Positions 43,344 to 51,501 of a stretch of DNA of 64,000 nucleotides are shown here, one piece after another. The position numbers were made by a program, and so were the translations under genes. The stretch spans positions 1 to 64,000 of the forward strand of contig NZ_MECJ01000027.1 in NCBI RefSeq assembly GCF_014596475.1, read 5' to 3'. The number at the start of each line of letters is the position of its first letter. Within the stretch, counting starts at the first letter, position 1. The notes beneath the pieces are model-generated. The model ran no database searches. It saw only the letters and a list, made by a program, of their open reading frames with translations, and had not been told where the DNA came from. This DNA is from Streptomyces sp. CBMA152. GTDB lineage: Bacteria > Actinomycetota > Actinomycetes > Streptomycetales > Streptomycetaceae.

Positions 43344-44240
43344 TCACTCCGCTGCGCCCTCCCCGGCTCCGTCCAGTATGGCGGCCTGTCTGCGAAGTTT
43401 GTACGGTGAAGGGCGAGTTCCGGGCCCGAGTCGTTCGACGGCCCGCAGAATGTGCTTCGGCGGCAGCTGCCAGCGCAGCGTCGCGGGGATGCACCGCAAC
43501 AACCGCCCGGCGAGGCGGAGTCGACGGCTGACCTGCGCGGCCTTGGGCGCGGGTCTGCCGTACAGCTCATGCGCGTACGCGGGCAGCGAGTCATAGGCGA
43601 GCCGGGCGATGGGCCGCCACAGCAGCGCGCGGACGGGTACGAGCAGAGGAGGGACGGGCGGCCGCGCAAGAAAGTCGTCCACGTCGCGCGCGTCGCCGGT
43701 GGCGGCAAGGTGCGGCCGTACGTCTTGGAAGTACGCATCGAGCTGGGCGATGGACAGCGGCACGCCGGCCGGTTCGAGCCCGATGAGCCGGGCGGCCTCG
43801 CGCTGTTCGTCGACATAACGATCGGCCTGCGCGTCACTGAGCGGGAACCCCGAGCGCCGCACGACGTCCAGATAGCTGGCGACCTCGGCGCAGTGCACCC
43901 AGAGCAGCAGCGCGGGATCATCGACCCGGAACCGCTCACCGGTAACGGGGTCGTCGGCTTTGAGGAACCCGTGAATGCGCCGAACCCGAGCGCTGGCCCG
44001 TTCCGCATCGGCCTTGGTCCCGTACGAGAGGGTGCCCACGAACCGCGCGGTACGCAGCAGCCGCCCCCAGGCGTCCTTGCGGAAGTCACTGTTCTGCATG
44101 ACCCCACGGACGGCACGCGGATGCAGCGCCTGCAGATAGAGCGCCCGCACCCCGGCGACCCACATCATCGGATCCCCATGCATCTGCCAGGTCACGGACC
44201 GGGGCCCGAAGTACCCGGGATCCCCCTCGCCACCACCCAT
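43344..44240 (-). CDS. MpaB/DUF2236 family oxygenase-like protein
   Basis: This 298-residue protein matches the DUF2236 family: GYFGPRSVTWQMHGDPMMWV at the start, LYLQALHPRAVRGVMQNSDF with its conserved His, and LLLWVHCAEVASYLDV. Members include the rubber oxygenase Lcp and the mycophenolate pathway enzyme MpaB, and many bind heme or oxidise lipids. ATG 44240 has AGGAGG nine bases upstream. It is followed 18 bases later by the kinase gene, so the two are probably co-transcribed. The substrate is unknown. Confidence 0.85.
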   Translation of the reverse strand: MGGGEGDPGYFGPRSVTWQMHGDPMMWVAGVRALYLQALHPRAVRGVMQNSDFRKDAWGRLLRTARFVGTLSYGTKADAERASARVRRIHGFLKADDPVTGERFRVDDPALLLWVHCAEVASYLDVVRRSGFPLSDAQADRYVDEQREAARLIGLEPAGVPLSIAQLDAYFQDVRPHLAATGDARDVDDFLARPPVPPLLVPVRALLWRPIARLAYDSLPAYAHELYGRPAPKAAQVSRRLRLAGRLLRCIPATLRWQLPPKHILRAVERLGPGTRPSPYKLRRQAAILDGAGEGAAE

Positions 44241-44276
44241 CGCCGGCCACCTCCTGTACGGCCAGTGTGACGACGA

Positions 44277-44744
44277 TTAGTGCCACCCGTCGAGAGAGAC
44301 GGGGCGCCCGCCCGTGAGGTATCGGTGGAGGGCACTGGCCGTAGTGTCCACAAAGGCTTCTGGGATGGCTTTGGTGTCGACCCAGCAGACCTGGGAGTGC
44401 TTGCGGGGTTCGCGGTTTTCGGGTTCGCCGGTCCATTCGTGAGTCGCGAAGACGACCGTAAGGAAGCCGTTGGGAGCCTCGACGCCCCGAGCGCCGTGAA
44501 TGACGTGGGCGACCTTGAGGGACTCGGGCTTCACCGTGAGGCCGGTCTCCTCGTACAGCTCGCGGACGGCGGTCTCGGTGATGGGCTCGCCCGGCTCACT
44601 CTTGCCGACGGGGAGGTCCCACATTCCCTGCGCGAACTTGGCGTTCTCGCTGCGCTGGAGGAGGACGACGCGGTTGGTGGCCTTGTCGTGGACGATGACG
44701 GCGGCGACCAGCAGGCAATTCGAGCGCGGGGTGAGAACACGCAG
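44277..44744 (-). CDS. NUDIX hydrolase lacking a normal start codon
   Basis: This frame encodes a NUDIX hydrolase of about 155 residues with LLVAAVIVHDKAT, the Nudix box GKSEPGEPITETAVRELYEETGL and a C-terminal LDGWH. It should hydrolyse nucleoside-diphosphate-linked substrates. The conserved N-terminus (TPRSNCLLV) lies upstream of the first ATG at 44624, yet the frame back to the stop at 44804 has no ATG, GTG or TTG. CTG at 44744 is the only plausible start. A GTG one frame over suggests a recent frameshift. It follows the XRE regulator gene closely on the same strand. Confidence 0.75.
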   Translation of the reverse strand: MRVLTPRSNCLLVAAVIVHDKATNRVVLLQRSENAKFAQGMWDLPVGKSEPGEPITETAVRELYEETGLTVKPESLKVAHVIHGARGVEAPNGFLTVVFATHEWTGEPENREPRKHSQVCWVDTKAIPEAFVDTTASALHRYLTGGRPVSLDGWH

Positions 44745-44801
44745 TGGCCTCGGTCGGCTGAGCGTCGATGATTGTTCCCTCCCCGCGCGGGTCTGGGAAC
44801 G

Positions 44802-46157
44802 TCAGGCGAGGGCCTCACGAGCGTGGCGGGCGAGATCCGCCGCCCCGGGAACTCTGCGGTTCTGGTAGACCGCCAGGGTGGGGCGGATCGACGTGATCGC
44901 CTTACGGGCGCGGTCGGAGGTCATGCCGTCCATGAGGCTTAGCGCCTGCGTCCAGGAGTCCACCGCTTCGTCGGCACGGGCCTGAGCGGCAAGGCTGTCA
45001 CCGAGGTCGGCGTACGTGAGAACGTGCACGCGCTTGAACCTGATCGGGTCCCAGCGGGTGAGCGCGTCGCGGTGCTGCTGCTCCGTACCGGTGAAGTCTT
45101 TCATCTCGGTCAGTGCCTTGGCTGTGTGGCTGGCGACGGTACCTGCGGCTGGGCCACTCAAGAGGGAGAAGCTGGGCTGTGGGCCGTCCTCACGCAGGAG
45201 CGCGTCCTCCGCAGCAAGGAGAGCACGGCTGGCCGAAGCGTGCTCACCGACGGCCGCGCAGGCACGGGCATGCGTGATGTGGAGCAGCGCCTCGGTCTGT
45301 CCGTCGACATGGCCGACGCCACGGGCAAGGGCCCGTTCCACAAGGTCAACGCAGTGGTGAGGCTGCTTGAGTTTCAGGGCTTGGTGAGCCAAAGAGCGCA
45401 TCATCCAGGCGGCATGACCATGCGGATCAGCCTCGCAGGCGAGCTGGTAGCCCACGTGATAGTAACTCTGGGCAGCGCCCTCCTGGCCCAGGTCGTGGTG
45501 TTTCCACCCGGCCAGGTAGGCGAGTTCGGCCACGGCGCCGAAGGCTGCCTGGCGTAACGCCTCCGAAGAGAAGCGTCCACGGAGCATCGGGGCCGCTGTG
45601 TCTGCGAGGTACGCGGTGACCGTGGTAAGGCCGTGTCCGCCACCGAGGCGCTCGTCAGCGGCGCTGAAAGCTGCCGTGATCTGTCGTACAACGTCGATGT
45701 CATCCGCTCCGACGAGGGAACGGCCAGTGCGGGCCCGGAGGACACGGGCGGTGGCTTCGTGATCGTGGAGTAGCGGCATCGCGACGCCGGCTGTGGTGAA
45801 GGCGGCAATGGCGAGGAAGCGACGCCGTTCGACGTCCGCGCGGGCGAGGCCCGTGACCGTCTCGACCGGGTCACCGTATGTGGCGGGCTCCACGTCGGGT
45901 GACTGGAGGCCGATCTCGGTCTGGGTGACGACGCGTCCCACTCGACGGGAGAGGGCCTCGGCGAGGTACTGCCCTGCTCGACCGGACGGGGTACGCGTGC
46001 CGTTCGCCCAGTGGGAGATGGCGGACTTGTTGGTCTGGAGTAATTCGCCGTTCTCTGCCGCGATCCGGCGTACGTCCTTGGCGAGTGCCTCGTACGTGCA
46101 TCCAGCAGCGCGGATGGTCTCGCACAGGCCGGAGTTGGAGTCGTTCGACGCTGGCAC
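44802..46157 (-). CDS. XRE-family regulator with TPR-like C-terminus (two TTA codons)
   Basis: This 451-residue protein has an N-terminal XRE helix-turn-helix (about 10-75, with NKSAISHWANGTRTPSG) and a long helical TPR-like region with AELAYLAGWKHHDLGQEGAAQ-type repeats. The layout fits Streptomyces regulators that sense a small ligand through the repeats. GTG 46157 follows GGAGG. Two TTA codons (46041-46043 and 45555-45557) make it a likely bldA target. It sits divergent to the unknown gene at 46347 and is followed by the NUDIX gene, so it probably controls the cassette to its right. Confidence 0.9.
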   Translation of the reverse strand: MPASNDSNSGLCETIRAAGCTYEALAKDVRRIAAENGELLQTNKSAISHWANGTRTPSGRAGQYLAEALSRRVGRVVTQTEIGLQSPDVEPATYGDPVETVTGLARADVERRRFLAIAAFTTAGVAMPLLHDHEATARVLRARTGRSLVGADDIDVVRQITAAFSAADERLGGGHGLTTVTAYLADTAAPMLRGRFSSEALRQAAFGAVAELAYLAGWKHHDLGQEGAAQSYYHVGYQLACEADPHGHAAWMMRSLAHQALKLKQPHHCVDLVERALARGVGHVDGQTEALLHITHARACAAVGEHASASRALLAAEDALLREDGPQPSFSLLSGPAAGTVASHTAKALTEMKDFTGTEQQHRDALTRWDPIRFKRVHVLTYADLGDSLAAQARADEAVDSWTQALSLMDGMTSDRARKAITSIRPTLAVYQNRRVPGAADLARHAREALA

Positions 46158-46179
46158 GTTCCTCCGTCCCGGAGCTGTA

Positions 46180-46196
46180 AACCGCGTATACCGGTT
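46180..46196. promoter_or_regulatory. 17-bp inverted repeat AACCG-N7-CGGTT
   Basis: Two 5-base arms flank CGTATAC in the divergent region between the XRE regulator and the 46347 gene, 23 bases before the regulator start. It is a candidate operator for the XRE protein. Confidence 0.45.
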
Positions 46197-46346
46197 GGCT
46201 TCGGTCACACCGTACCCACTCTGCGTAGCGGGCGGTTCACTTGTCGACAGCCGCCCACTCCTGAGTCCGCGGCCCCCAAGTTCCGTACGCCCACCGGGCT
46301 CGGGCATTCCTGTGCCTCGGCCCGGCCGATCAGAGACGGAGACACG

Positions 46347-47096
46347 GTGACCACCATCGACACCGCGACCATCACGGTCGAGCTGCCCGACGCCTTCGAC
46401 CCGCGCTGGAGCCGCCTGCCCGGCATCCAGGTCGAGGGCTTACGCCTCACCATCGACCCCGCCGAATACTTCTTCCGCTTCGAGGCCAACACCTGGCTCG
46501 TCGCCGACTGGAAGCTCGTCAAGTCCCAGCTCCTGAACGTGGACGAGACGACCGAGAGCGCGGTCGAGCAACTCGCGCTCGACTTCATCAAGAAGCACGG
46601 CGAGTCCACGTCAGATGCCGCCCGCGTGCTGACGACGGCGTACGCGGTCTACTCGTACCTCTTCCGCGAGGAGCACTTAGTCGGCCTCGGCCTGCCGCAG
46701 ATCACCGCCGACCACCTGCGGATGCTCCGCGAGGCCGCGACACTCATGGCGCTCAACAAGGTCGAACTGGATGGCCACATCTCCAACGTCGGCCCGTGCT
46801 GGTTCTTCCCGGCCGCCACCTCCGTCGTCTTCGACCTGGACGACGAGATGGGCGGGATGCTCGACGAGGTCTACCACGGCGGCTGGTTCAACGAGCCCCG
46901 CCGCATCGAGTCCATCAAGGCCCACGCCGCACTCGGCGGACGCCTCGTGCACGGCTGCCAGTCCGTGCCGGACCAGACCGGCGGTGTCGTCGCGCCCTAC
47001 GGTGCCGCGATGGCCAACTTCCGTGACGAACTCACCCAGTTCAAGGCGGGCTGGATCGAGCAGGTCTACGCCCACCGCGTGATCGCCTCCGAGTAG
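46347..47096 (+). CDS. Unknown protein of the island (two TTA codons)
   Basis: This 249-residue soluble protein is not a family I can name. It begins with a strand-rich TITVELPDAFDPRW, contains LRLTIDPAEYFFRFEANTWLV, a His-rich region near DGHISNVGPCWFFPA, and no signal peptide or membrane helix. TTA codons occur at 46440-46442 and 46677-46679. GTG 46347 has GGAG six bases upstream. It opens a run of co-oriented genes (APH-fold, methyltransferase, HAD-like) and is divergent from the XRE regulator, which suggests a role in a common process. Confidence 0.8.
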   Translation: MTTIDTATITVELPDAFDPRWSRLPGIQVEGLRLTIDPAEYFFRFEANTWLVADWKLVKSQLLNVDETTESAVEQLALDFIKKHGESTSDAARVLTTAYAVYSYLFREEHLVGLGLPQITADHLRMLREAATLMALNKVELDGHISNVGPCWFFPAATSVVFDLDDEMGGMLDEVYHGGWFNEPRRIESIKAHAALGGRLVHGCQSVPDQTGGVVAPYGAAMANFRDELTQFKAGWIEQVYAHRVIASE

Positions 47097-47167
47097 CCCC
47101 CCCGTACGGCTTCGGGGCGGTCGGCCCGCTCGCCCGCCCCGAAGCCAACCAGCCCCTGGAGCACCCC

Positions 47168-48079
47168 ATGGACCAGAACCTGCCCGCCGCCCTGCTGCAC
47201 GACCTGTGCACCCTCGTGGACAAGCCCCTCCCCGTACGTGCCGAGATCCGGGTCTGGGGCATGTCCGGAGTCGAGCGCGTCACCTTCCCCGACGGCAAGA
47301 CGGCCGTCTTCAAGTACGCCAAGCAGCCCTTCGACCGCGAGGCCCAGGCCCTGCGCGTGGCTCATCAGCGCGGGCTGCCGGTCCCTGAGCTCCACGCCAC
47401 CGCCATGCAGGACAAGTGGCTCGGGATGCTCATGGACGACCTCGGCATCCCCGTACGGGACGCCGACGACCTCGACGGCGTCGCCGCCGCCGTGATGCTC
47501 CACGCCGCCCGCCCGGCCGGTGGCCTGCCCCTCCTCGACGGCGCAGGCCTCACGGCCTTGCCCGGCCGAGCCCTCGACCACCTCCAGCGGCTGCGCAAGA
47601 CCGGTCGATGGACGGACTGCGACGACGTCGAGTCCGCTCTAGGGAAGATTTCCGCCGCGGCCGAGGCTCGGGTCCAAGGGACGACGCTCGCCCCGTTCGG
47701 CTGGGTCCACTCCGAGTTCCACCCCACGAGCATCCACATCGGGGAGAACGGCTTGCACCTCCTCGACTTCGCCCGCGCGTTCACGGGTCCCGGCCTGATC
47801 GACCTCGCCTCGTACCACGGCACCATCGACACACCGAGCCCCGTCCGGCTACGGGTGTTGCTGGAGCAGTACGTCACCGCAGGCGGCCACGAAGATGCCC
47901 TCGCCCCGAGGGATGGCCTCGCCGCCGAGGCGTGGGCACTGGGCTGGCACCGCATGTGGGCCGTCGAGTGGTTCATGGAGCAGGCCGTCCGCTGGATCGA
48001 CGACCCCGCCGAGGACCCCGCGTACATCCCCGTCGTCCGCCGCCACCTGAACGACGTGGTCCAACTCCTGGAGGTCTAG
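47168..48079 (+). CDS. APH-fold phosphotransferase-like protein with altered active site
   Basis: This 303-residue protein has the aminoglycoside phosphotransferase fold: AVFKYAKQPFDREAQALRVAHQRG, a hinge WLGMLMDDLG, and the late loops GWVHSEFHPTSIHIG and LHLLDFARAF. The catalytic loop shows HSE where HxD is expected, and Ser replaces the usual metal Asn, so it may be a weak kinase or pseudokinase. ATG 47168 follows GGAG. It is 71 bases after the unknown gene, and the methyltransferase start follows its stop directly. Confidence 0.8.
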   Translation: MDQNLPAALLHDLCTLVDKPLPVRAEIRVWGMSGVERVTFPDGKTAVFKYAKQPFDREAQALRVAHQRGLPVPELHATAMQDKWLGMLMDDLGIPVRDADDLDGVAAAVMLHAARPAGGLPLLDGAGLTALPGRALDHLQRLRKTGRWTDCDDVESALGKISAAAEARVQGTTLAPFGWVHSEFHPTSIHIGENGLHLLDFARAFTGPGLIDLASYHGTIDTPSPVRLRVLLEQYVTAGGHEDALAPRDGLAAEAWALGWHRMWAVEWFMEQAVRWIDDPAEDPAYIPVVRRHLNDVVQLLEV

Positions 48080-48772
48080 GTGCTCACCCAGGTCTCCCCC
48101 TGGTACACCCACGCCGCCCAGCGCCTCGCCACCGCCCCGGCCCATGCTCTTATCCCTCCCTCGCGGATGGAGTGGAGCACCCACCATGGTCTGGGCCCCG
48201 GCGCGGAGATCCTCGGCCGGGACCTGCGCGGCAAGCGCGTTCTGGAGCTGGGCTGCGGCCCCGGCCACAACGTCGCTCACCTCGCCCAGCACCACCGGGC
48301 CCGCGTCACCGGCGTCGACCTGGTCGGCCTCCAGGTGCGGCGAGCACGCTCGCACTACGGCCACATCGCCGGTGCCACCTTCACCGCCGGCCACGCCCTG
48401 CACCACCTCCAGGCCACCGGTCAGACCTTCGACGCGATCTACTCGATCTTCGGCGCCGTCGGCCTGGTCGCCCCGGAGTTCCTGCTCGGCGCGATCTCCC
48501 GACGCCTGCTGCCCGGCGGCGTACTGGCCTTCTCCGTACCCCACCCGACACGGGCCGGAAGACATCCTTCGCCGGACGACCGTCCACGCGAGGACTACGT
48601 CACCATGCCCGACCGCACCCGACTGCCCATCGCGCGCTGGGAGTTCGACTCCCACCGCTGGGCCGCCCATCTCTCCAGAACCGGCCTGCGGATCACTTCT
48701 GCCCTCGACCTACGGCACCCGCGCCGCGATCCGTGGCCCACCACCCTCCTCATCACCGCCCGCAAACGCTGA
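48080..48772 (+). CDS. SAM-dependent class I methyltransferase
   Basis: This 230-residue protein has the SAM-binding motif VLELGCGPGHNVAHLA, the acidic strand VTGVDL, motif IV FDAIYSIFGAVGLV and motif V LLPGGVLAFSVP. It would methylate a small molecule. The GTG start at 48080 follows the TAG of the APH-fold gene with no gap, so the two are translationally coupled. It is probably part of the same pathway as the neighbouring kinase-like and HAD-like proteins. Confidence 0.9.
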   Translation: MLTQVSPWYTHAAQRLATAPAHALIPPSRMEWSTHHGLGPGAEILGRDLRGKRVLELGCGPGHNVAHLAQHHRARVTGVDLVGLQVRRARSHYGHIAGATFTAGHALHHLQATGQTFDAIYSIFGAVGLVAPEFLLGAISRRLLPGGVLAFSVPHPTRAGRHPSPDDRPREDYVTMPDRTRLPIARWEFDSHRWAAHLSRTGLRITSALDLRHPRRDPWPTTLLITARKR

Positions 48773-48787
48773 CCGACGGAGGCAACG

Positions 48788-49471
48788 ATGCCCCTGCCCT
48801 ACCTCCTGCTGGACATCGATGGCGTCCTCATACCGTTCCCGGCGGCCGACGGCAGCACCCCGCCCACACACGTCCGCCACACCGTTGTGCCCATGGGCCG
48901 CGACCCCGACGCCCCGGTGCCCGTCTGGCTCAACCCGGCCCACGGCCCTTTGCTCACCGGCTTCCCGGCCGGCGGACTCGTGACGCCCGTGTGGTGCACG
49001 AGCTGGCGCAAGGACGCGACCACCATCGTCGGGCCGCTCCTCGCACTCCCGAAGTTCCCGTACCTCGACCTGCCCCGTCCCCGGATCACCACGAGCCACC
49101 CCAACGGCTACCTATGGAAGCGTGATCACGTCGAGCAGTGGCTCGGTGATTCGGCGGTCGCCTGGATCGACGACGACTTCACCGACCTCGACCACGCCTG
49201 GGCCACCGAACGCACCGCCCGAGGCCACCCCACACTGCTCGTCCAGCCCGACCCATACGTCGGACTCCAGCCGACCCACCTCGTGAAGGTCCAGGAATGG
49301 GCCTTCCTTCAAGAGGTGGCAACGGGACCTCCGGAAGGGCGTAGCAAGGCCAGGTTGGCCAGTTGGGCTCCGCGAGGGCATTCCGGTGGGCGATCAAGTG
49401 CACCAACTCCACTTACCAACCAGTCGGCGCGCCGGAGTCCTCCAGGAGCTCCGCCACCGAGAACCGGGTGA
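48788..49471 (+). CDS. HAD-like hydrolase with an atypical tail
   Basis: This 227-residue protein has the HAD-type LLLDIDGVLIPF at its N-terminus and WIDDDFTDLDHAW near residue 120, but no clear lysine/threonine motif between, so it is HAD-like rather than a proven phosphatase. The last 50 residues (from about 178) are low-complexity and look like readthrough; the 3' end overlaps the convergent gene by 59 bases, so its true end may lie earlier or a frameshift may have extended it. ATG 48788 follows GGAGG by five bases. Confidence 0.75.
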   Translation: MPLPYLLLDIDGVLIPFPAADGSTPPTHVRHTVVPMGRDPDAPVPVWLNPAHGPLLTGFPAGGLVTPVWCTSWRKDATTIVGPLLALPKFPYLDLPRPRITTSHPNGYLWKRDHVEQWLGDSAVAWIDDDFTDLDHAWATERTARGHPTLLVQPDPYVGLQPTHLVKVQEWAFLQEVATGPPEGRSKARLASWAPRGHSGGRSSAPTPLTNQSARRSPPGAPPPRTG

Positions 49472-49703
49472 CGAACGACTGCCACGCGCCGTCGACGACG
49501 AGGAGGAACGCGTCGCCCTCCCGGAGGAGGCGACGGCGCTTGGGCCTTCTGGGGTGCTCGGGCGAGTGGTTCCGCGCCCGCCGTTCCAGCTCCGTGAGCG
49601 CCTCCGCACGAGATCCGGAGATGTGCGCCACCACGTACGCGTCCCTGTGCTTGTGCTCGCCGGTACCCACGGTCGTCTCGATGACCAGCCCCCACGTCGG
49701 CAT
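49413..49703 (-). CDS. Small conserved Streptomyces protein
   Basis: This 96-residue protein reads MPTWGLVIETTVGTGEHK, then AHISGSRAEALTELERRARN, PKRRRLLREGDAFLLVVDGAW and a C-terminal FSVAELLEDS. It resembles a small Streptomyces family that I recall but cannot name; no function is known. ATG 49703 has GGGGGA upstream; the longer frame to 49841 is not conserved. Its 3' end overlaps the HAD-like gene on the other strand. Confidence 0.8.
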   Translation of the reverse strand: MPTWGLVIETTVGTGEHKHRDAYVVAHISGSRAEALTELERRARNHSPEHPRRPKRRRLLREGDAFLLVVDGAWQSFVTRFSVAELLEDSGAPTGW

Positions 49704-49846
49704 GTTCCCCCGCCCCTTCGTGATCGCGTGAGCCCCTACCGTAGAGGCGCACCCGCTGTGCCCGGGATTCGCAGGGGATCCAACTGCCGCCGGGCGCAGG
49801 CTCCCTCGTGCGCGGCCGATGGACTTCAGGTCCTGATGCATCTCCG

Positions 49847-50506
49847 CTACTGATGATCCGTACGGTGATGCATCCAGAGCACCACGTCACAGACCCGCAG
49901 CACACTGACGGTCTCGGGGAGGTCTGCGGCCTGCCGTAAGGCCATCAGGTCGTGATGCAGCGCCCAGTTGTCGGCACGCAGCGCGGCATGCAGGTCGAGC
50001 CAGAAGGTCTTGGGCCGACCGAGGACGCATCGAACGACGTGATCGTAGACAGGCAGCAACCGCGGGCGCTTCCGGGCAAGGAGTTTGCCGGCCGTGACCC
50101 ACCCGATTCCGCGCTGGCTCTTAAGAAGGCGCCAGGCATCGTGTGCCGGTGATCCATCAGCCAGGTCGGCAGTCTCGGCTTCGACCATGTCGATGTCGAA
50201 GCGAACTTCGCTCAGCAACTTGGACACCTGGACACCAAGGTGGCCTTCAAGGAGGTCAATGGCAGCCTGGACGGGAATCCTGACCGATAAGGTCTGCACT
50301 GCGATCAGGTCATCGGCGGTCACTGAATTCGCGACTGCCGGGCGGTCACCCCCGCCGACGAGGTGCTCGAACCGACTGCCCGTGAACGCCGTCGCTTCAC
50401 GCGGCAGACCAGTGCCAAAATAAAGCTGAAGGTTCGAGACGGCCTGGTCAGAGTCGATGAGGCTGCTCAGCCGGTGAGCCAGAGACTGTGGGGCAGCTGT
50501 GGGCAT
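49847..50506 (-). CDS. DUF6308-like protein (two TTA codons)
   Basis: This 219-residue protein contains FTGSRFEHLVGGGDRP, TADDLIAVQTLSVRIP, DAWRLLKSQRGIGWVTAGKLLARKRPRLLPVYDHVVR and a late WLDLHAALRADN, a pattern I recall as DUF6308. The GIGWVTAGKLLARKRPRL segment resembles a helix-hairpin-helix found in nucleic-acid proteins (inference). TTA codons lie at 50288-50290 and 49937-49939. The ATG at 50506 has no ribosome site; the same frame stays open to 50740 with coding-like bias, so a longer or fused N-terminus cannot be excluded. It lies downstream of a broken TerD gene. Confidence 0.7.
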   Translation of the reverse strand: MPTAAPQSLAHRLSSLIDSDQAVSNLQLYFGTGLPREATAFTGSRFEHLVGGGDRPAVANSVTADDLIAVQTLSVRIPVQAAIDLLEGHLGVQVSKLLSEVRFDIDMVEAETADLADGSPAHDAWRLLKSQRGIGWVTAGKLLARKRPRLLPVYDHVVRCVLGRPKTFWLDLHAALRADNWALHHDLMALRQAADLPETVSVLRVCDVVLWMHHRTDHQ

Positions 50507-50526
50507 GGGCGAAATCCGAGGCTGCT

Positions 50527-51093
50527 TCAATGCCGCAACCAGGCAGCGAAGGCTATCGACAAGGCCGACGTAGAACCGCTCATCCGGCACCGATCCCGGG
50601 TTCTTGCTCGCGTCGTAGAAGGCGACGTTGGTGAAGGTGGCGCAGGCGGAAGCGTTGAGGTTTTTGTAGAAGGCAAGCTTGCCGCGCCCAAACCCGACGA
50701 ACAGCCAGAACACCCCAAGCGATGCAGTGTTCTGCAGCAAGGAGCGGGCGCCGTGAACAACCTGACCGGCGAGCCTGTCTGGGTGATCGACAAAAGCGGT
50801 GCGCGAGTGAAGACTTCACCCGAATGCAGCGGATCGGCGCTCACCACGACAACTACCCGGTCCACGTCGGCCGGAACGCGCACAAGGTCAGCCGTTACGG
50901 TCGAGCCGGCGATTGATACGCCGTCCTGGGCAGGGTGGTTGTAGAAGACCAAGTCGTCGCTCCGAACCCTGCCGTTCGGTCCGAGCATCAGTGCCGAGAC
51001 GTCCGTAGCCAAGCCCTGAACTGACACCGCCAGCATCACCGGCGCTGCCGTGAGCTCGCTGTTCTCCCCTTTACGCAACGACGACGACTGCAT
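50527..51093 (-). pseudogene. Truncated and frameshifted TerD-family gene
   Basis: From ATG 51093 (with GGAGGGG upstream) the frame gives a TerD-like beginning: LRKGENSEL, VQGLATDVSALMLGPNGRVRSDDLVFYNHP and VVVVVSADPLHSGEVFTRAPLL. Homology ends near 50750, after SPVRLFTAPAP; the rest is a Ser/Pro/Arg-rich tail. The C-terminal half of TerD (calcium-binding EFYRR-type region) is missing. Another frame after the break (50507-50740) looks coding and runs into the DUF6308 gene. TerD proteins bind calcium and act in stress responses; this copy is probably dead. Confidence 0.75.
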
Positions 51094-51501
51094 CCTCGCC
51101 CCTCCGATCGCCGAGAGAGGAAACGGTAGCCCCCCGATTCCCGACCGTCCGGGCTTTGGACAGAATTCGCCCCCGGAGCCTCAAGCAGTCACTACCTCCC
51201 GACCCGGATCACGTACTTCCCAGGGGCGGATGAGCCTCACACGTGCTCCCGGAGCATCTGCTAGTGCCACACTGCACCCTCGGGGAAAGGGGTGGGGCAT
51301 GGAGTTCGGTTCCGCATACCCGATCAGCCCGCCCTGCCGGGAACACAGCACTCAACATGGAGCGCGGGGTCGGCTCCTCAGAAGCACCTGCACACGACGA
51401 TGCCCCCGTACATAGCCCGCTGCACGGGGGCATTCACGCTGTCGGCCCGACCTCCACGACTTATCCAGCTTCTGCGCCAGCAAAAACCTCGTCACACCCG
51501 C
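51094..51501. other. 408-bp gap without a recognisable gene
   Basis: I see no supported gene, strong hairpin, tRNA or repeat between the TerD relic and the acyl-CoA dehydrogenase stop. It contains the upstream region of the TerD relic and may hold debris from the rearrangement that broke it. Confidence 0.6.

Noticed and set aside
51255..51275. Recurring CTAGTGCCAC-like strings (also near 4593 and 44278)
   Set aside because: The matches are short, in unrelated contexts and not symmetric as a set; chance is likely.
44200..51500. Search for an integrase, tRNA or attachment repeat at the edges of the island
   Set aside because: None was recognised, so no integrative element is claimed.
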